DNA of 64,000 nt from Pseudomonas citronellolis (GCF_900112375.1 NZ_FOLS01000011.1:117752-181751), one strand, 5' to 3'; positions 42,502 to 51,301 are shown, counted from the first letter of the stretch. A program made the numbers and translations. Notes: generated by a model from the letters alone, not told the origin.

Positions 42502-43410
42502 GTGTTGGGCCCGGGCTTCGGCACGGGCTTTCAGCAGCGTCGACAGGGTGGGTTTCGGCGTGGTGAGCGGTTCCGCTACTAGCGCGGTCGAAGGCGGCGA
42601 TTCAGGAGCCGGCTCCGGGAAGAACTCTTCGGTGATGGCCCCCGTTTCCTCGTCACTGTCTTCGAAAGCGCCATTGGCAAAGCCCAGCCGCGCAGTGGCA
42701 TCCAGCGCCACCTGGTCGAAGCCGGAGGCCTGGCGCGCTTCATCGAGTTCCCGGGCTTGCAGCAAGGCTTCCTCCATCGAAAGGCCACTGCGCACCGTGA
42801 TATCGACGTAGAAGATCGGCGAGCCATGGCTTTGCCGGGTGGACTTGCCGCGCAGACGTAGCTCCAGCGGCAAGCACGCCAAGCGGTTGCCGGAGATCGC
42901 CTGCAGGTACTGCAGCCGCGCCACCAGGGTACGAATGCTGTTGAAGCCGGTGGTGCGGAACACGAAGCTGCCCAGCGGATCCTCATCGCCAATGGCGACG
43001 TTGAGGCGACCGTAGGGCTTGCACGCACCGCCCTTGGCCAGCGGACAACCATCCGGCGACGGGCAGGGCAGCGAAGCGATGCAGTCCTGGCCACGGCGCC
43101 TGCAGGTCTCGCCATTGCCGACACACAGCGGCCGTCCGGACTGCCGATCGAACAGGCAGTACTCGGCGCGGAAGTTCAGCTCCGGCGCGTTGAACAGCAG
43201 ACGGATCGGAATGCTGCGGATCTTGCCGCCCTGCGCTTTGCGCAACTCCTCGTCCAGCGGATGGGGCAGCCAGCCATCGCGGAGTTGGACCTGCGACGTG
43301 AGGGTGAATTGATCGTCCTTCTCCGGCAGGCGCTTGCCGTTCTTCTCGACGACCTTGCCGATGGAAATCCGCCCGAGCACCGGCGGGGTAATGGCCAAGC
43401 CTTTGAGCAT
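42490..43410 (-). CDS. Phage/integrative-element metal-binding protein (gp3-like)
   Basis: A 306-residue protein with a cysteine-rich centre: C-x(10)-C before GNGETCRRRGQDC, then LPCPSPDGCPLAKGGACKPYG (~residues 95-130), several cysteines probably binding zinc. It contains FRTTGFNSIRTLVARLQYLQ (~residue 152) and an acidic C-terminal tail. Such proteins, often labelled hydrolase or metal-binding, accompany YqaJ and DUF932 genes in ICEclc-like elements and phages. Role in recombination or replication inferred from context. Confidence 0.72.
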   Translation of the reverse strand: MLKGLAITPPVLGRISIGKVVEKNGKRLPEKDDQFTLTSQVQLRDGWLPHPLDEELRKAQGGKIRSIPIRLLFNAPELNFRAEYCLFDRQSGRPLCVGNGETCRRRGQDCIASLPCPSPDGCPLAKGGACKPYGRLNVAIGDEDPLGSFVFRTTGFNSIRTLVARLQYLQAISGNRLACLPLELRLRGKSTRQSHGSPIFYVDITVRSGLSMEEALLQARELDEARQASGFDQVALDATARLGFANGAFEDSDEETGAITEEFFPEPAPESPPSTALVAEPLTTPKPTLSTLLKARAEARAQHAAD

Positions 43411-43430
43411 GGTGGTTCTCCAGTGGATGA

Positions 43431-43473
43431 ATAAAAAGGACCACCCCGGCGCAGGGGAGACGCCAGGGTGGTC
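43431..43473 (-). terminator. Rho-independent terminator-like hairpin on the minus strand
   Basis: 13-bp arms with one mismatch (43,439-43,451 and 43,461-43,473), followed on the minus strand by CTTTTTAT. It lies between yqaJ-like and the metal-binding protein gene, only ~20 nt before the latter's ribosome-binding site. Confidence 0.65.
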
Positions 43474-43489
43474 AAGGGGGGAAGCGAAA

Positions 43490-44494
43490 TCAGGTGATCA
43501 GGAAGCGCCGGCTGCCGACCTTGGTGGTGGGGTAGCGCGCCAGCAGGTAGGGCTTTTCCTTGAGCAGCCGCGACACATCGAGCACTACGCTGTCCTTGGC
43601 CTTGCGCCAGGACACCGCGCCGTTGGCGAACAGCGCCCGGCTGGCATCGCCCATGGCCTGCTGCAGTTGCTGCTTCAGCTCGGCCTCGCGCTTGCCCTGG
43701 AGCTCCAGGCTGGCGCGCACCATCTGCAGTTCATCGAAGGCAGCCGACAGCAGCGGATCCTGGGTGAAGTCCAGGGTGTGCCCCTGGTCCTCTGGATACA
43801 GGCAGCGCAGGGCCTGCTCCGCCGACTCGGAGCCATCCGCCGGCGGTGGCGTATCGCGTTGCACGTAGTTCCAGAAATCGCGCTCCAGCTCGATCAAGCG
43901 GGCGATCAGCTCCTCGTCGCGCTCGATGCGATGGATCTCCAGGTGCTGGCCGCCGAGCAACACGGCCACATCGGCCGCCTGCTTGCCAGTGACCGCCAAC
44001 TGGTGCATCACCTGCAACTGCACGTAGACCGGCACACCGTCCTTCCACAGACGCGCACCGTTGATGCCGGCGGTCTTGCATTCGAGGATCTGTACGTCGC
44101 TGGCGCCGATCACCTCGCGGTCGATGTTGGCCAGCATCCAGTCCAGTTTCGGATCGGGATGCTGCAGCACGGCATTGATCCGCCGTACCCGGTTGCCGGT
44201 ACGCCGGGTATAGTGGTTGGCGACGATGGGCTCGAGGATGTTGCCCCAGTAGGTCGGGCTGTCCTCGTCGTTCGGATCGCTCTTGGGCAGCCCGGCATCG
44301 CGACCGGTCTTCTCCAGCCACAGCTCCAGCTGCGACTTGTAAGGGTTGAGGCCGACTGCGGCTGCAGCATCCGAGCTGCCGATGCCGTGCTTGCGTACGG
44401 CCAGCCAGTCGTCACGGGACAGATCCTTGGTGCCGACCAGGCGCAGGGCAGGGCGTTGCCGTGTTCTGTTGGATGTGGAATGGGCGTGAGTCAT
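43490..44494 (-). CDS. YqaJ-family viral recombinase/exonuclease
   Basis: A 334-residue lambda-exonuclease-like protein: GIGSSDAAAAVGLNPYKSQL (~residue 36), WGNILEPIVANHY (~residue 83, conserved Glu), LDWMLANIDREV (~residue 115, Asp) and VQILECKTAG (~residue 132, E-x-K), together the PD-(D/E)XK metal site. It resects double-stranded DNA ends to aid annealing-type recombination of the element. The C-terminal part is a helical extension. Confidence 0.85.
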   Translation of the reverse strand: MTHAHSTSNRTRQRPALRLVGTKDLSRDDWLAVRKHGIGSSDAAAAVGLNPYKSQLELWLEKTGRDAGLPKSDPNDEDSPTYWGNILEPIVANHYTRRTGNRVRRINAVLQHPDPKLDWMLANIDREVIGASDVQILECKTAGINGARLWKDGVPVYVQLQVMHQLAVTGKQAADVAVLLGGQHLEIHRIERDEELIARLIELERDFWNYVQRDTPPPADGSESAEQALRCLYPEDQGHTLDFTQDPLLSAAFDELQMVRASLELQGKREAELKQQLQQAMGDASRALFANGAVSWRKAKDSVVLDVSRLLKEKPYLLARYPTTKVGSRRFLIT

Positions 44495-44512
44495 GAGGAT
44501 TTTTCTCCGGAC

Positions 44513-44547
44513 ATAAAAATGCCCGACCGGCGGAACCGGTCGGGCAT
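44513..44547 (-). terminator. Rho-independent terminator-like hairpin on the minus strand
   Basis: 12-bp perfect arms ATGCCCGACCGG / CCGGTCGGGCAT, loop CGGAA, followed on the minus strand by TTTTTAT. It sits just upstream of the yqaJ-like start, as at 43,431. Confidence 0.7.
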
Positions 44548-44620
44548 CGAGTGAGGGAGTTGGGGTCGTCAGGCCATCAACGGGAGGACTGCATCCAAGC
44601 AGTGCTGCAATCCCTCCCTC

Positions 44621-45022
44621 TTAACGGGCTGCACCACCGGCCATGGCGGTCACCGGCTGCCGTCGCCGTGCGTGATGGGCACGAACCTTCTCGCGCCAAG
44701 TGGGCGAGAGTTCCTTGGCCATGTCGAGATAGCGCAGCGGGCAACTGTAGTAGTACGGCGCCATGGACTCATCCATGACTTTGTAGCCCCACTCACCGCC
44801 ACTGCGTTGCAGCAGATCACAGCGGATGTAGCGCATGGACTCGCCAGGTGAGAGGTCTGGGTGGACACCTGTAGTTTTCGCCGTCACTTCGGTGACCGAC
44901 CACAGCACATTGCCGCGCAAGGTATGCACAAGCACACGAACACTGGCTCGTGCCGTGTCTTCGGGGCGGATCAGATCTTGGACGAGTTCTGACCGGGTTC
45001 GGGATGAGAACAGCCAGCCCAT
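44621..45022 (-). CDS. Integrative-element hypothetical protein, 133 aa
   Basis: A 133-residue protein starting MGWLFSSRTRSELVQDLIRP, with a compact beta-rich core (VLVHTLRGNVLWSVTEVTA; YIRCDLLQRSGGEWGYKVMD) and a conserved-looking YYYSCPLRYLDMA near residue 92. ATG 45,022 follows GGAGG. Genes of this type accompany DUF932 and YqaJ genes in integrative elements; the biochemical role is unknown. Confidence 0.65.
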   Translation of the reverse strand: MGWLFSSRTRSELVQDLIRPEDTARASVRVLVHTLRGNVLWSVTEVTAKTTGVHPDLSPGESMRYIRCDLLQRSGGEWGYKVMDESMAPYYYSCPLRYLDMAKELSPTWREKVRAHHARRRQPVTAMAGGAAR

Positions 45023-45177
45023 GAGAGAGGCCTCCAATGAAACACCGAGGCCCAACTCCACGGGAGCGGAACCCCGGCAGGTGGAAGGGAACGCCCAACG
45101 TCGTGGTACCTGCGAGCGACTGCTGTCATCGCAGAACCGGTTGGGCGAAGAGAGATAACGGAAGGAGGGAGCGGCCG

Positions 45178-46146
45178 TCAGGCCACCAACTGCAGGGCCG
45201 CATCCAGGGCACGTTGCTTGATTACCGCCCCCTGGCCGAACCAGGCCGAGTCCATGCGGTACTCGTTGCTACGGGCACGGCGCTCGTGGTCGACATACTC
45301 GGTGACGGCATTGAGCAGACCCCAGGCAGTGCCGTTGGCGGCTTCCAATTGCGAGCCGCGACCACGGCCTTCGTACAGGCTTTGCACCCGACGCAGCGCG
45401 CGTTCGTTCGGCAAGGCATCCGGCAATGGGTTGTTGGGCTGGGCATCACAGAGCACCTGCATGAAGTAGCCCATCGCCTCGTGCCACTGCACCTTGCGCT
45501 CGGCCAGATGGCGCATGCGGTACATGAACTCGTCCCATTGCGAGACGGCGATACCGAGTTGCTTCTTCACCGCCTGAGCATCGAAGCGGGTGCTGTGCGG
45601 CACCTTGATCGCCCGGGTAGCGCCATCGACGGCGATGGTCAGGGTGTTGTTGCACACCACCCGCACCGTGGTCGGTGTTGCCGTGGTGGCCAGGGTGCCG
45701 TCGCAGGAGGTGGCCAACAGCAGGTAACCGTTGACCAGGTCGTTGCCCTTTAGCGAGGTGTTCTGCCCGGTGCGTGCCAGCGCCCAGAACTTGCGACCGC
45801 CCTTGAGCACGCCGGCGGTTTCCAGCTCGTAACCGGAGACCTGGGTGAGGTCACGGTAGAACTCCAGCACTTCCTTCGGCTGCACCACCTGGTAGCGCTG
45901 GGAGACCACCGAAAGCGGTGCCTTGGTGTCGGAGCGGTAGAGCACCTTCTGTTCGGGGAAGGAGTGAATACTGCCCAGATGTCCGACTGCGTCCGCTTTG
46001 AAGTGGACGGGGCTTTCCTGGATTTGCCAGTCCATGCCAGCTTCCCGCTGCCAGACTTCCAGCGGTTGTTTCGGGGAGAGACGACTGCCCAGGCCATGCC
46101 AGGGAGCTTCGCCGACATAGGCCATACGTTCGATGAGATGAGCCAT
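45178..46146 (-). CDS. DUF932 (LGT_TIGR03299-like) protein
   Basis: A 322-residue protein of the DUF932 family found on plasmids, phages and ICEs. Family features are APWHGLGSRL (~residue 14), FWALARTGQ (~residue 120), YLLLATSCDGTLATTATPTT (~residue 140), VVCNNTLTIA and, near the end, NGTAWGLLNAVTEYVDHERR. Function is not established. ATG 46,146 follows AGGAAA; an upstream extension lacks a comparable site. Confidence 0.85.
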   Translation of the reverse strand: MAHLIERMAYVGEAPWHGLGSRLSPKQPLEVWQREAGMDWQIQESPVHFKADAVGHLGSIHSFPEQKVLYRSDTKAPLSVVSQRYQVVQPKEVLEFYRDLTQVSGYELETAGVLKGGRKFWALARTGQNTSLKGNDLVNGYLLLATSCDGTLATTATPTTVRVVCNNTLTIAVDGATRAIKVPHSTRFDAQAVKKQLGIAVSQWDEFMYRMRHLAERKVQWHEAMGYFMQVLCDAQPNNPLPDALPNERALRRVQSLYEGRGRGSQLEAANGTAWGLLNAVTEYVDHERRARSNEYRMDSAWFGQGAVIKQRALDAALQLVA

Positions 46147-46181
46147 GATGAGTTTCCTGTGAGCAATAGCCGGCATAAAGC

Positions 46182-46198
46182 GCTGCGCGAAGCGCAGC
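46182..46198. other. Short hairpin upstream of the DUF932 gene
   Basis: 7-bp perfect arms GCTGCGC / GCGCAGC around GAA, 36 bp upstream of the DUF932 start; on the minus strand GCTTTAT follows. A third hairpin in a similar position to those at 43,431 and 44,513. Confidence 0.4.
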
Positions 46199-46243
46199 AC
46201 CGGCGGAAGGAATGAAAGGGGAGGGAGCGAAGAACGAAGCCGA

Positions 46244-46573
46244 TCAGGTCGGCAGGTTGAAGCGATGCCCGCAAATCAGGCAGAGGTTGTTGGCGAGCAC
46301 GTGGCGATCCAACTGGTCGCCGAGTTGGGCGCCGAGCGCACAGCCGCCGACACCGCCTGCCAGGCCGCCAAGAATGGCGCCGGACAACGAGCCGAGGGTA
46401 ATGCCCAGCGGGCCGGCAATGGCGCCGACTGCTGCGCCGGCCTGACCACCAGCAAGAGCGGCGGAAGCGCCACGCGCTGCGCCACCGACCGTGCCGACCA
46501 GGGCGCCGATCTTCATGGCGGGATGCAGAGATGCGATTTTGGGGGAGTTACAGCGAGGACACTGCAATGACAT
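46244..46573 (-). CDS. Glycine-zipper protein with split zinc ribbon, 109 aa
   Basis: A 109-residue protein: N-terminal CPRCNSP (residues 5-8 CxxC), a long Gly/Ala membrane-type segment (residues ~22-80; GGQAGAAVGAIAGPLGITLG, ILGGLAGGVGGCALGAQLG), and C-terminal CLICGHRF (CxxC). The two CxxC pairs could bind one zinc with the zipper looped between. It is first of the minus-strand element block. Function unknown. Confidence 0.65.
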   Translation of the reverse strand: MSLQCPRCNSPKIASLHPAMKIGALVGTVGGAARGASAALAGGQAGAAVGAIAGPLGITLGSLSGAILGGLAGGVGGCALGAQLGDQLDRHVLANNLCLICGHRFNLPT

Positions 46574-46775
46574 GGCTGGAGAGCCTCCATGATGGGTATG
46601 TCAAAGCAGTGATGTAGAGCTGTATTTTTTTTGAATCGAATTGTTGTGTCGCGCGAAGGGATCTACGGGGGCTGTCGATCCCAAACAGCCGTGAGCTTTG
46701 TACCGAAGGCACCTCGCGGCCCGATTAGTCCGCGCGATATACGACATCTGTTAGTTAAGTTCGTGCTACTGCTCT

Positions 46776-47153
46776 CTACTGGGCCTCTGGTAGCCCCATC
46801 TTCAAACGGTAGTGCTCTGGATGGCCTACCGCCTGAAAAACAGCCTCCAGCTTGGAAAGGTAATAGGTGATGTTGAACTGGCCCCAGCCGATATGGGCGA
46901 TGTTCGTCTCGTCCCAGTGGGCCCCTCGGTTCAAAAAACGCTCCAAGGGCCGGAATGTCCCATCTTCCGCTGACAGTTGTTGCAGGATGTCTTCAAACCG
47001 TTGGGCATTGCCAGTGAAGGCAAAGAAGTTCTCTAGGATGTATCGCATGGGGTTGGGTACCACCTGGATGCGCACCAATCCTTCCTTGGCGTCCCGCATG
47101 ACACGCCAGAGGGCATCGTAGTCATTGGCAATATCACGGGCGTCCATCGGCAC
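46776..47153 (-). pseudogene. C-terminal fragment of an RloC/PrrC-type (AAA_13) ATPase
   Basis: 125 residues without ATPase motifs. The sequence NPMRYILENFFAFTGN, then DETNIAHIGWGQFNITYYLS and FQAVGHPEHY resembles the C-terminal end of AAA_13 family ATPases related to RloC and other anti-phage ATPases. The 5' part is missing: the reading breaks at about 47,140, where a Gp2-like gene fragment in the opposite orientation begins. The ATG at 47,153 is therefore probably accidental. Confidence 0.5.
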
Positions 47154-47431
47154 TACTTCTTCAATGGAAAGGAGATACGTCGAGACGTCTACAAGGCTCA
47201 GCAGCTCGGTGAGCTGTGGGAGCGGATCACTCGGGACATGGCAACTACAACAGTTGCAATCATGATAAGGGGCGGTACGAGGGCGAGTGTGGTATCGGCA
47301 TCGTTTACCGGAGCGACCTGGAGGTCCGACCCCATGTCCACAAGGCGATGCGTTACCTGGTCAAGGATGTTCAGCCACTCCGGTTGAGCCCCGAAGGGGC
47401 TCGATGCATCCGGATGGGTATATGTCGATAG
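47145..47431 (+). pseudogene. Frameshifted 3' fragment of a second YfjJ/Gp2-like gene
   Basis: From about 47,145 the frame reads HYFFNGKEIRRDVYKAQQLG then ELWERIT, aligning with AFFFDGRKVLMDIVKAKAIG and KLWERIT of the gene at 27,005. After a shift near 47,240 the next frame gives YNSCNHDKGRYEGECGIGI ... AMRYLVKDVQPLRLSPEGA, aligning with FHSCNHEKARYEERCGVGMF ... ACHYLIEDGQSLRVRPVGA. Only about the last third of the gene remains. Confidence 0.8.
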
Positions 47432-47519
47432 TCAAGAGCTGGATAGCACCTAATTAGCGACCTGCTAGTTGAGGAGTGGCCTTTGTACTTCGGGAAAATT
47501 TTGAGGGCGGTTGGTAACG

Positions 47520-47552
47520 GATCATGCTCATCCTCGAAGGATGAGCATGATC
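47520..47552. repeat. Perfect 15-bp inverted repeat
   Basis: GATCATGCTCATCCT, loop CGA, AGGATGAGCATGATC. It lies between the Gp2-like fragment and the end of the ABC-3C ATPase gene. It could be a terminator for the convergent unit or a mobile-element remnant; no T-run. Confidence 0.65.
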
Positions 47553-47664
47553 ACCGCTGATTAGAGGCTTTGGAATATTCGAAGGTGGTAGCACGAGAAA
47601 AATCACCTTCGGTTCAATTAGGTCCTGAGTACCAAGAGTCTGATTTTGGTTGCAGCGTGGCCTA

Positions 47665-49689
47665 TTATGAACCTGAGGGCTCTGGAGTCACTCGGTCACC
47701 AATGAATCCTGTATCCCGCCAAGTAGCCCTAACAAAGTCATGGAACTCAACGTTGTTGGCTAGCTCTAGGTCGTCTACATGATCAGTGATAATCAGTTGC
47801 GGCCGAATACCGGTGGCTTGATAAGTATTCTCGCAAAACTCTACAAACTTATTAAACATGTTGGTCACCGCGCTCATATCGTGATCTACACTATTTTCTC
47901 TTCCTGCAGTCGCGGCTAGCTCTTTCGGTTTAAAAGATTTGCCATGATCGATTGTTGAGGGGAAATATACCTGTGTAGGTTGATCGAGGAAAAGAATAGG
48001 CGGAATCTTACACCCATTCTCATGCATCAATGCGAATACGGAATGAAGCGCCAAAAATAGTGTTAAATGGGTATACAGCCAGTTTGCACCACTGCCCATG
48101 GAGCGTAAATAAACGTTACCCATATCGGGGCTTTCATGCCAGAGATCGAAGCTTTCAAGGTCGAACTTAAGATTAATTGGTTTATAGGCGGCTTCGAAAT
48201 CGAATTCCGCCCCGATACGAGCCATTTCACTATCAATGAGGTAGCTCAAATCTCTCATTTTCGACTCAACTTGGTATGCGTCAAGCTGCGGTCGAAGTTC
48301 TTCGAGCTTTTCCTTTATTGTCTTCCTGGTGCCTTCGAACTCAGTTTGCGGCTTATCCAAGTAGTTCTCAATTAGAAGCTCAAGGCGATGCTTGATGCGA
48401 AGAGCTACCTCGTCAACCGTCTTCTTATTCTTGAGCTGATCTATCTGGCTAGTAATTCCCTTGATTCGCTTTTGGATCTCTGAAAGATTTTCCTTTTCTT
48501 CATCTAGCTTTTTATTAAGCTTGGTTTCTTCCTCTTTAAAACTTTCTCGCACATATGAAGATACTCTCAGCTCGCTATTCATCCAGCCGATAGCGTGCGA
48601 TAGCTTATTGGCCTCCAACTCTAGAATTTCACTTGGTGCGTCACAGAATGGACAGTGAGATTCGCTTACCTCGGCGTACTCAGGTACAGGGATGGATCCA
48701 ATGGTGCTTTGATAGGTTTCAGTAAAGCCAATTGATGATCGGACAGCAAAGATCTTGTCCTGAAGCTCACGCACCACTGCTGTTTGTGCTGCACGTTTAT
48801 CGTCCAATAATCTTTTTTGCTCAGCATATGTGTCTGCTGCGCTATCAATTCGAACATTCGCGTCCTTGATTTTTTTCAGCGCAGATTGTGCATTTGCTAC
48901 AATTTGGGCGGCCGTTAAGCTAATTAGGTCCGTCCCGCTCACGATCCTATATTCTATTAAGAGTCCTTCAACTGCATTTTGGAGTCGGATCTTTTCTTCT
49001 TGCCGCTTAGGGATCTGAGCTTCTATTTTTTTTAGCTCAAGCTTCAGCTCATTGTAGTTTTGGGCGAGCCAGAAATAATCTTGATCTACTACTCCAAGAA
49101 AAATCTTGAAATGATCAATTACTTGTTCTCGCTTTGCCTTTTCATCGAATCTGTAAAATAAAGCGTGTTTATTGGCTACTAGGTTCTGGTGTTGTAGCAT
49201 GTATGAGGCAAAGCTTCGAATAGAGGGAGTTCCACTCTTCTTTACTCCATAGGTCCTGGGGCCCGTATCCTCGTCCACGTCTACCAATGTTATAGCGAAG
49301 AATCTTCCTAATTCCTTCTTAAAATCTCTCAGCGGAAAGTAACAGCTTGGCCGATAGAAGTCCTTTTTCTTCATCCCCTCGAGAATATCTTTTAGGGAAG
49401 CCTCATAGAACTCTCTGAGAAATAATCGATCACTAGTACGCTCCCTGCAAAGCACTAGCAAGCAGGCTTCCATTTCAAGGATAGTAAAGAAGATTTTTCC
49501 TCGACTGGTTATTATGCCCTTAGGAATTGTGTCATCACTGTTGCCAAGACAGAAATCAAATATTTCAATTATGGCGCTCTTCCCCATCGAGGACTTTCCA
49601 GTAATTATGTTTAGTCCGGGAAAGAACTCGACGTGATGAGCTTGGTTGTCATGATCGATAACACCAATGGCTTTCACAATGCATTTCAT
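47665..49689 (-). CDS. ABC-three-component (ABC-3C) system ATPase, DUF3732 type
   Basis: A 674-residue SMC/Rad50-like ATPase: Walker A in GLNIITGKSSMGKSAI (residues ~25-40), a long coiled coil with a central CPFC (~residue 346) like a zinc hook or apex, a second coiled coil, then signature-like LRSMGSGANWLYTHL (~residue 530) and Walker B PPILFLDQPTQVYFPS (~residue 575). The C-terminal region matches the DUF3732 plan. ABC-3C systems are conflict systems predicted by comparative genomics (Aravind group). Overlaps the middle component by 4 bp. AT-rich relative to its surroundings. Confidence 0.85.
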   Translation of the reverse strand: MKCIVKAIGVIDHDNQAHHVEFFPGLNIITGKSSMGKSAIIEIFDFCLGNSDDTIPKGIITSRGKIFFTILEMEACLLVLCRERTSDRLFLREFYEASLKDILEGMKKKDFYRPSCYFPLRDFKKELGRFFAITLVDVDEDTGPRTYGVKKSGTPSIRSFASYMLQHQNLVANKHALFYRFDEKAKREQVIDHFKIFLGVVDQDYFWLAQNYNELKLELKKIEAQIPKRQEEKIRLQNAVEGLLIEYRIVSGTDLISLTAAQIVANAQSALKKIKDANVRIDSAADTYAEQKRLLDDKRAAQTAVVRELQDKIFAVRSSIGFTETYQSTIGSIPVPEYAEVSESHCPFCDAPSEILELEANKLSHAIGWMNSELRVSSYVRESFKEEETKLNKKLDEEKENLSEIQKRIKGITSQIDQLKNKKTVDEVALRIKHRLELLIENYLDKPQTEFEGTRKTIKEKLEELRPQLDAYQVESKMRDLSYLIDSEMARIGAEFDFEAAYKPINLKFDLESFDLWHESPDMGNVYLRSMGSGANWLYTHLTLFLALHSVFALMHENGCKIPPILFLDQPTQVYFPSTIDHGKSFKPKELAATAGRENSVDHDMSAVTNMFNKFVEFCENTYQATGIRPQLIITDHVDDLELANNVEFHDFVRATWRDTGFIGDRVTPEPSGS

Positions 49690-50150
49690 AACTGCGTCAT
49701 CCCTAACAACTTGTATATTTGAGGTGCGTCACTATCTTCAAAGAGCCGAGCTAGATTGCGTGCAGACACCAGTTGGGGCCTGATGCCATCCGGGCAATAG
49801 ATATTTTTCCTGACTGGCTGCACAGTCAACTCGTCATCAATCCGTAGATGTTCGGAGTTTATAAGGCTAAATAATGCCTGGTTAGTAGCTTGACGGAGCA
49901 AAATAATTCGCTTGTGAATGCCGGCTACACGCGACTTTTCCGAGCACATAGTTCGGAGGGAGTTGCGATCAGTAATTCGGTAAAGGTAAGCGGATGTAGG
50001 TTGATGTAGCACGAATGGCAAAACCAGATAGCTCAGAAGAATATTTCTAGGGGCTTCGTGTACATTTAAATAGAATGAATGTAGGATGGGCGCAAGAATC
50101 AATGGGCTACGATGAAGTGTATGGATATGATCTGTGGTTGTAAGATCCAT
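49686..50150 (-). CDS. ABC-3C system middle component
   Basis: A 154-residue helical protein with SPLILAPILHSFYLNVHEAP, LSYLVLPFVLHQPTSAYLY and, near the end, ARLFEDSDAPQIYKLLGM, the pattern of the small middle component between the ATPase and the effector/adaptor in ABC-3C operons. ATG 50,150 overlaps the upstream stop (TAATG) and is preferred to a TTG at 50,165. The stop overlaps the ATPase start (ATGA). Confidence 0.78.
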   Translation of the reverse strand: MDLTTTDHIHTLHRSPLILAPILHSFYLNVHEAPRNILLSYLVLPFVLHQPTSAYLYRITDRNSLRTMCSEKSRVAGIHKRIILLRQATNQALFSLINSEHLRIDDELTVQPVRKNIYCPDGIRPQLVSARNLARLFEDSDAPQIYKLLGMTQL

Positions 50151-51301
50151 TACCAAAGTCTCCAATGTAACTTATCCTCGCCTTTCTCATCCACTTCCTC
50201 TGCCAGTATATGCAAAATCCCGTTGCGAAATTCGACTGATGTGCTGTCGAAGCCTGGAAATGGATCTGCACTATCGCCACATCGTGTATCAAAGAAACTT
50301 TGGGACGCTTCGCACCAGTCTTCTTGAGCCAGTTTACTACACCGACGAACCTCGGCGCGACGTAAGCTAGCATGCCGATCCATCTGGTCTTTTTTGTAAT
50401 TATCTACATCTTCCTTGTCGACGGTAAACCGTTTGAACTCATCAAGGATTGTATGGGTTGCCACTATATGATGCAGAATGGCGGTGGACACCATTGAGCC
50501 ATACTCAATTTCGTGAAGCTTTTTTACGAAAATTCTTTCAGTGTAAGATGGGTCTTCAGCTATTTTAATGAGGTCACGAGAGTTGATCACTGGAAATTTT
50601 CGCGAATTGCGAGAATAGCGCGCTCGCAACGTTGCAATCTTCATGTCAAAATCTTCGTACGAAATCTTCCAACCTTTCTCTATCATTCCAGGTTCTATTA
50701 AATAACCAAGTAATGCCTGAAAATAGTCATCTCGCTTGGTTGGATCTAGGCCTATCCCAAATTTCGACTTGGCCGCATTGGCTCGATCTACCAAGCATGG
50801 TTCGTTAGATATAATGGAAATTTTTTCCAATATATCCATGAGCTGATTGCGCCTCTCGTCAGCCATCACAAATCGCTGTGCAGAAACTGTTTTCGACGGC
50901 TTCTTTTCTCCTGTTTTTTCGAGCCGTAACTCGCAAGATTCATGAACCGATTTTAGAAGAGCTATCCGCTTCGAAAGATTTAGCTCGTTCCAGTGTTTTA
51001 TCTCGGAATTTACTCCAAACTTCTGAGTTGTCAGAAGTATTAGCTCTGAATAGTAATCAGCCTTAAACCTTGGCGCCAACCAGTTCTTCAGCGTATTCCA
51101 GAAGTTTATATGGCCGTCCGTTAGAGCATCGGCGAAGTCTTTCACTTCAACTTGGGATTTACCCTCGGTACTCACATCCCCGAATCGCTCCAGCCATAAA
51201 CTTTGACCTTCAACAAGAGAGTGGCAGTATTCGAGTGTTACGGTCAATTGATAGGAGATCGCCTCAATTAATCTGGTAGCATCGTTCCGCTGCTTTTCCA
51301 C
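50150..51301 (-). CDS. ABC-3C system large component (C-terminal-domain protein)
   Basis: A 383-residue protein with a GTG start after GGAAGGA. First gene of the operon. It is helical with HINFWNTLKNWLAPRFKADY (~residue 70), KHWNELNLSKRIALLKS (~residue 102), and a C-terminal part with LAQEDWCEASQSFFDTRCGD (~residue 330). Order large component, middle component, ATPase is that of ABC-3C operons, where this position usually carries an effector or adaptor. No classical nuclease motif is obvious to me, so its activity is unassigned. Confidence 0.7.
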   Translation of the reverse strand: MEKQRNDATRLIEAISYQLTVTLEYCHSLVEGQSLWLERFGDVSTEGKSQVEVKDFADALTDGHINFWNTLKNWLAPRFKADYYSELILLTTQKFGVNSEIKHWNELNLSKRIALLKSVHESCELRLEKTGEKKPSKTVSAQRFVMADERRNQLMDILEKISIISNEPCLVDRANAAKSKFGIGLDPTKRDDYFQALLGYLIEPGMIEKGWKISYEDFDMKIATLRARYSRNSRKFPVINSRDLIKIAEDPSYTERIFVKKLHEIEYGSMVSTAILHHIVATHTILDEFKRFTVDKEDVDNYKKDQMDRHASLRRAEVRRCSKLAQEDWCEASQSFFDTRCGDSADPFPGFDSTSVEFRNGILHILAEEVDEKGEDKLHWRLW

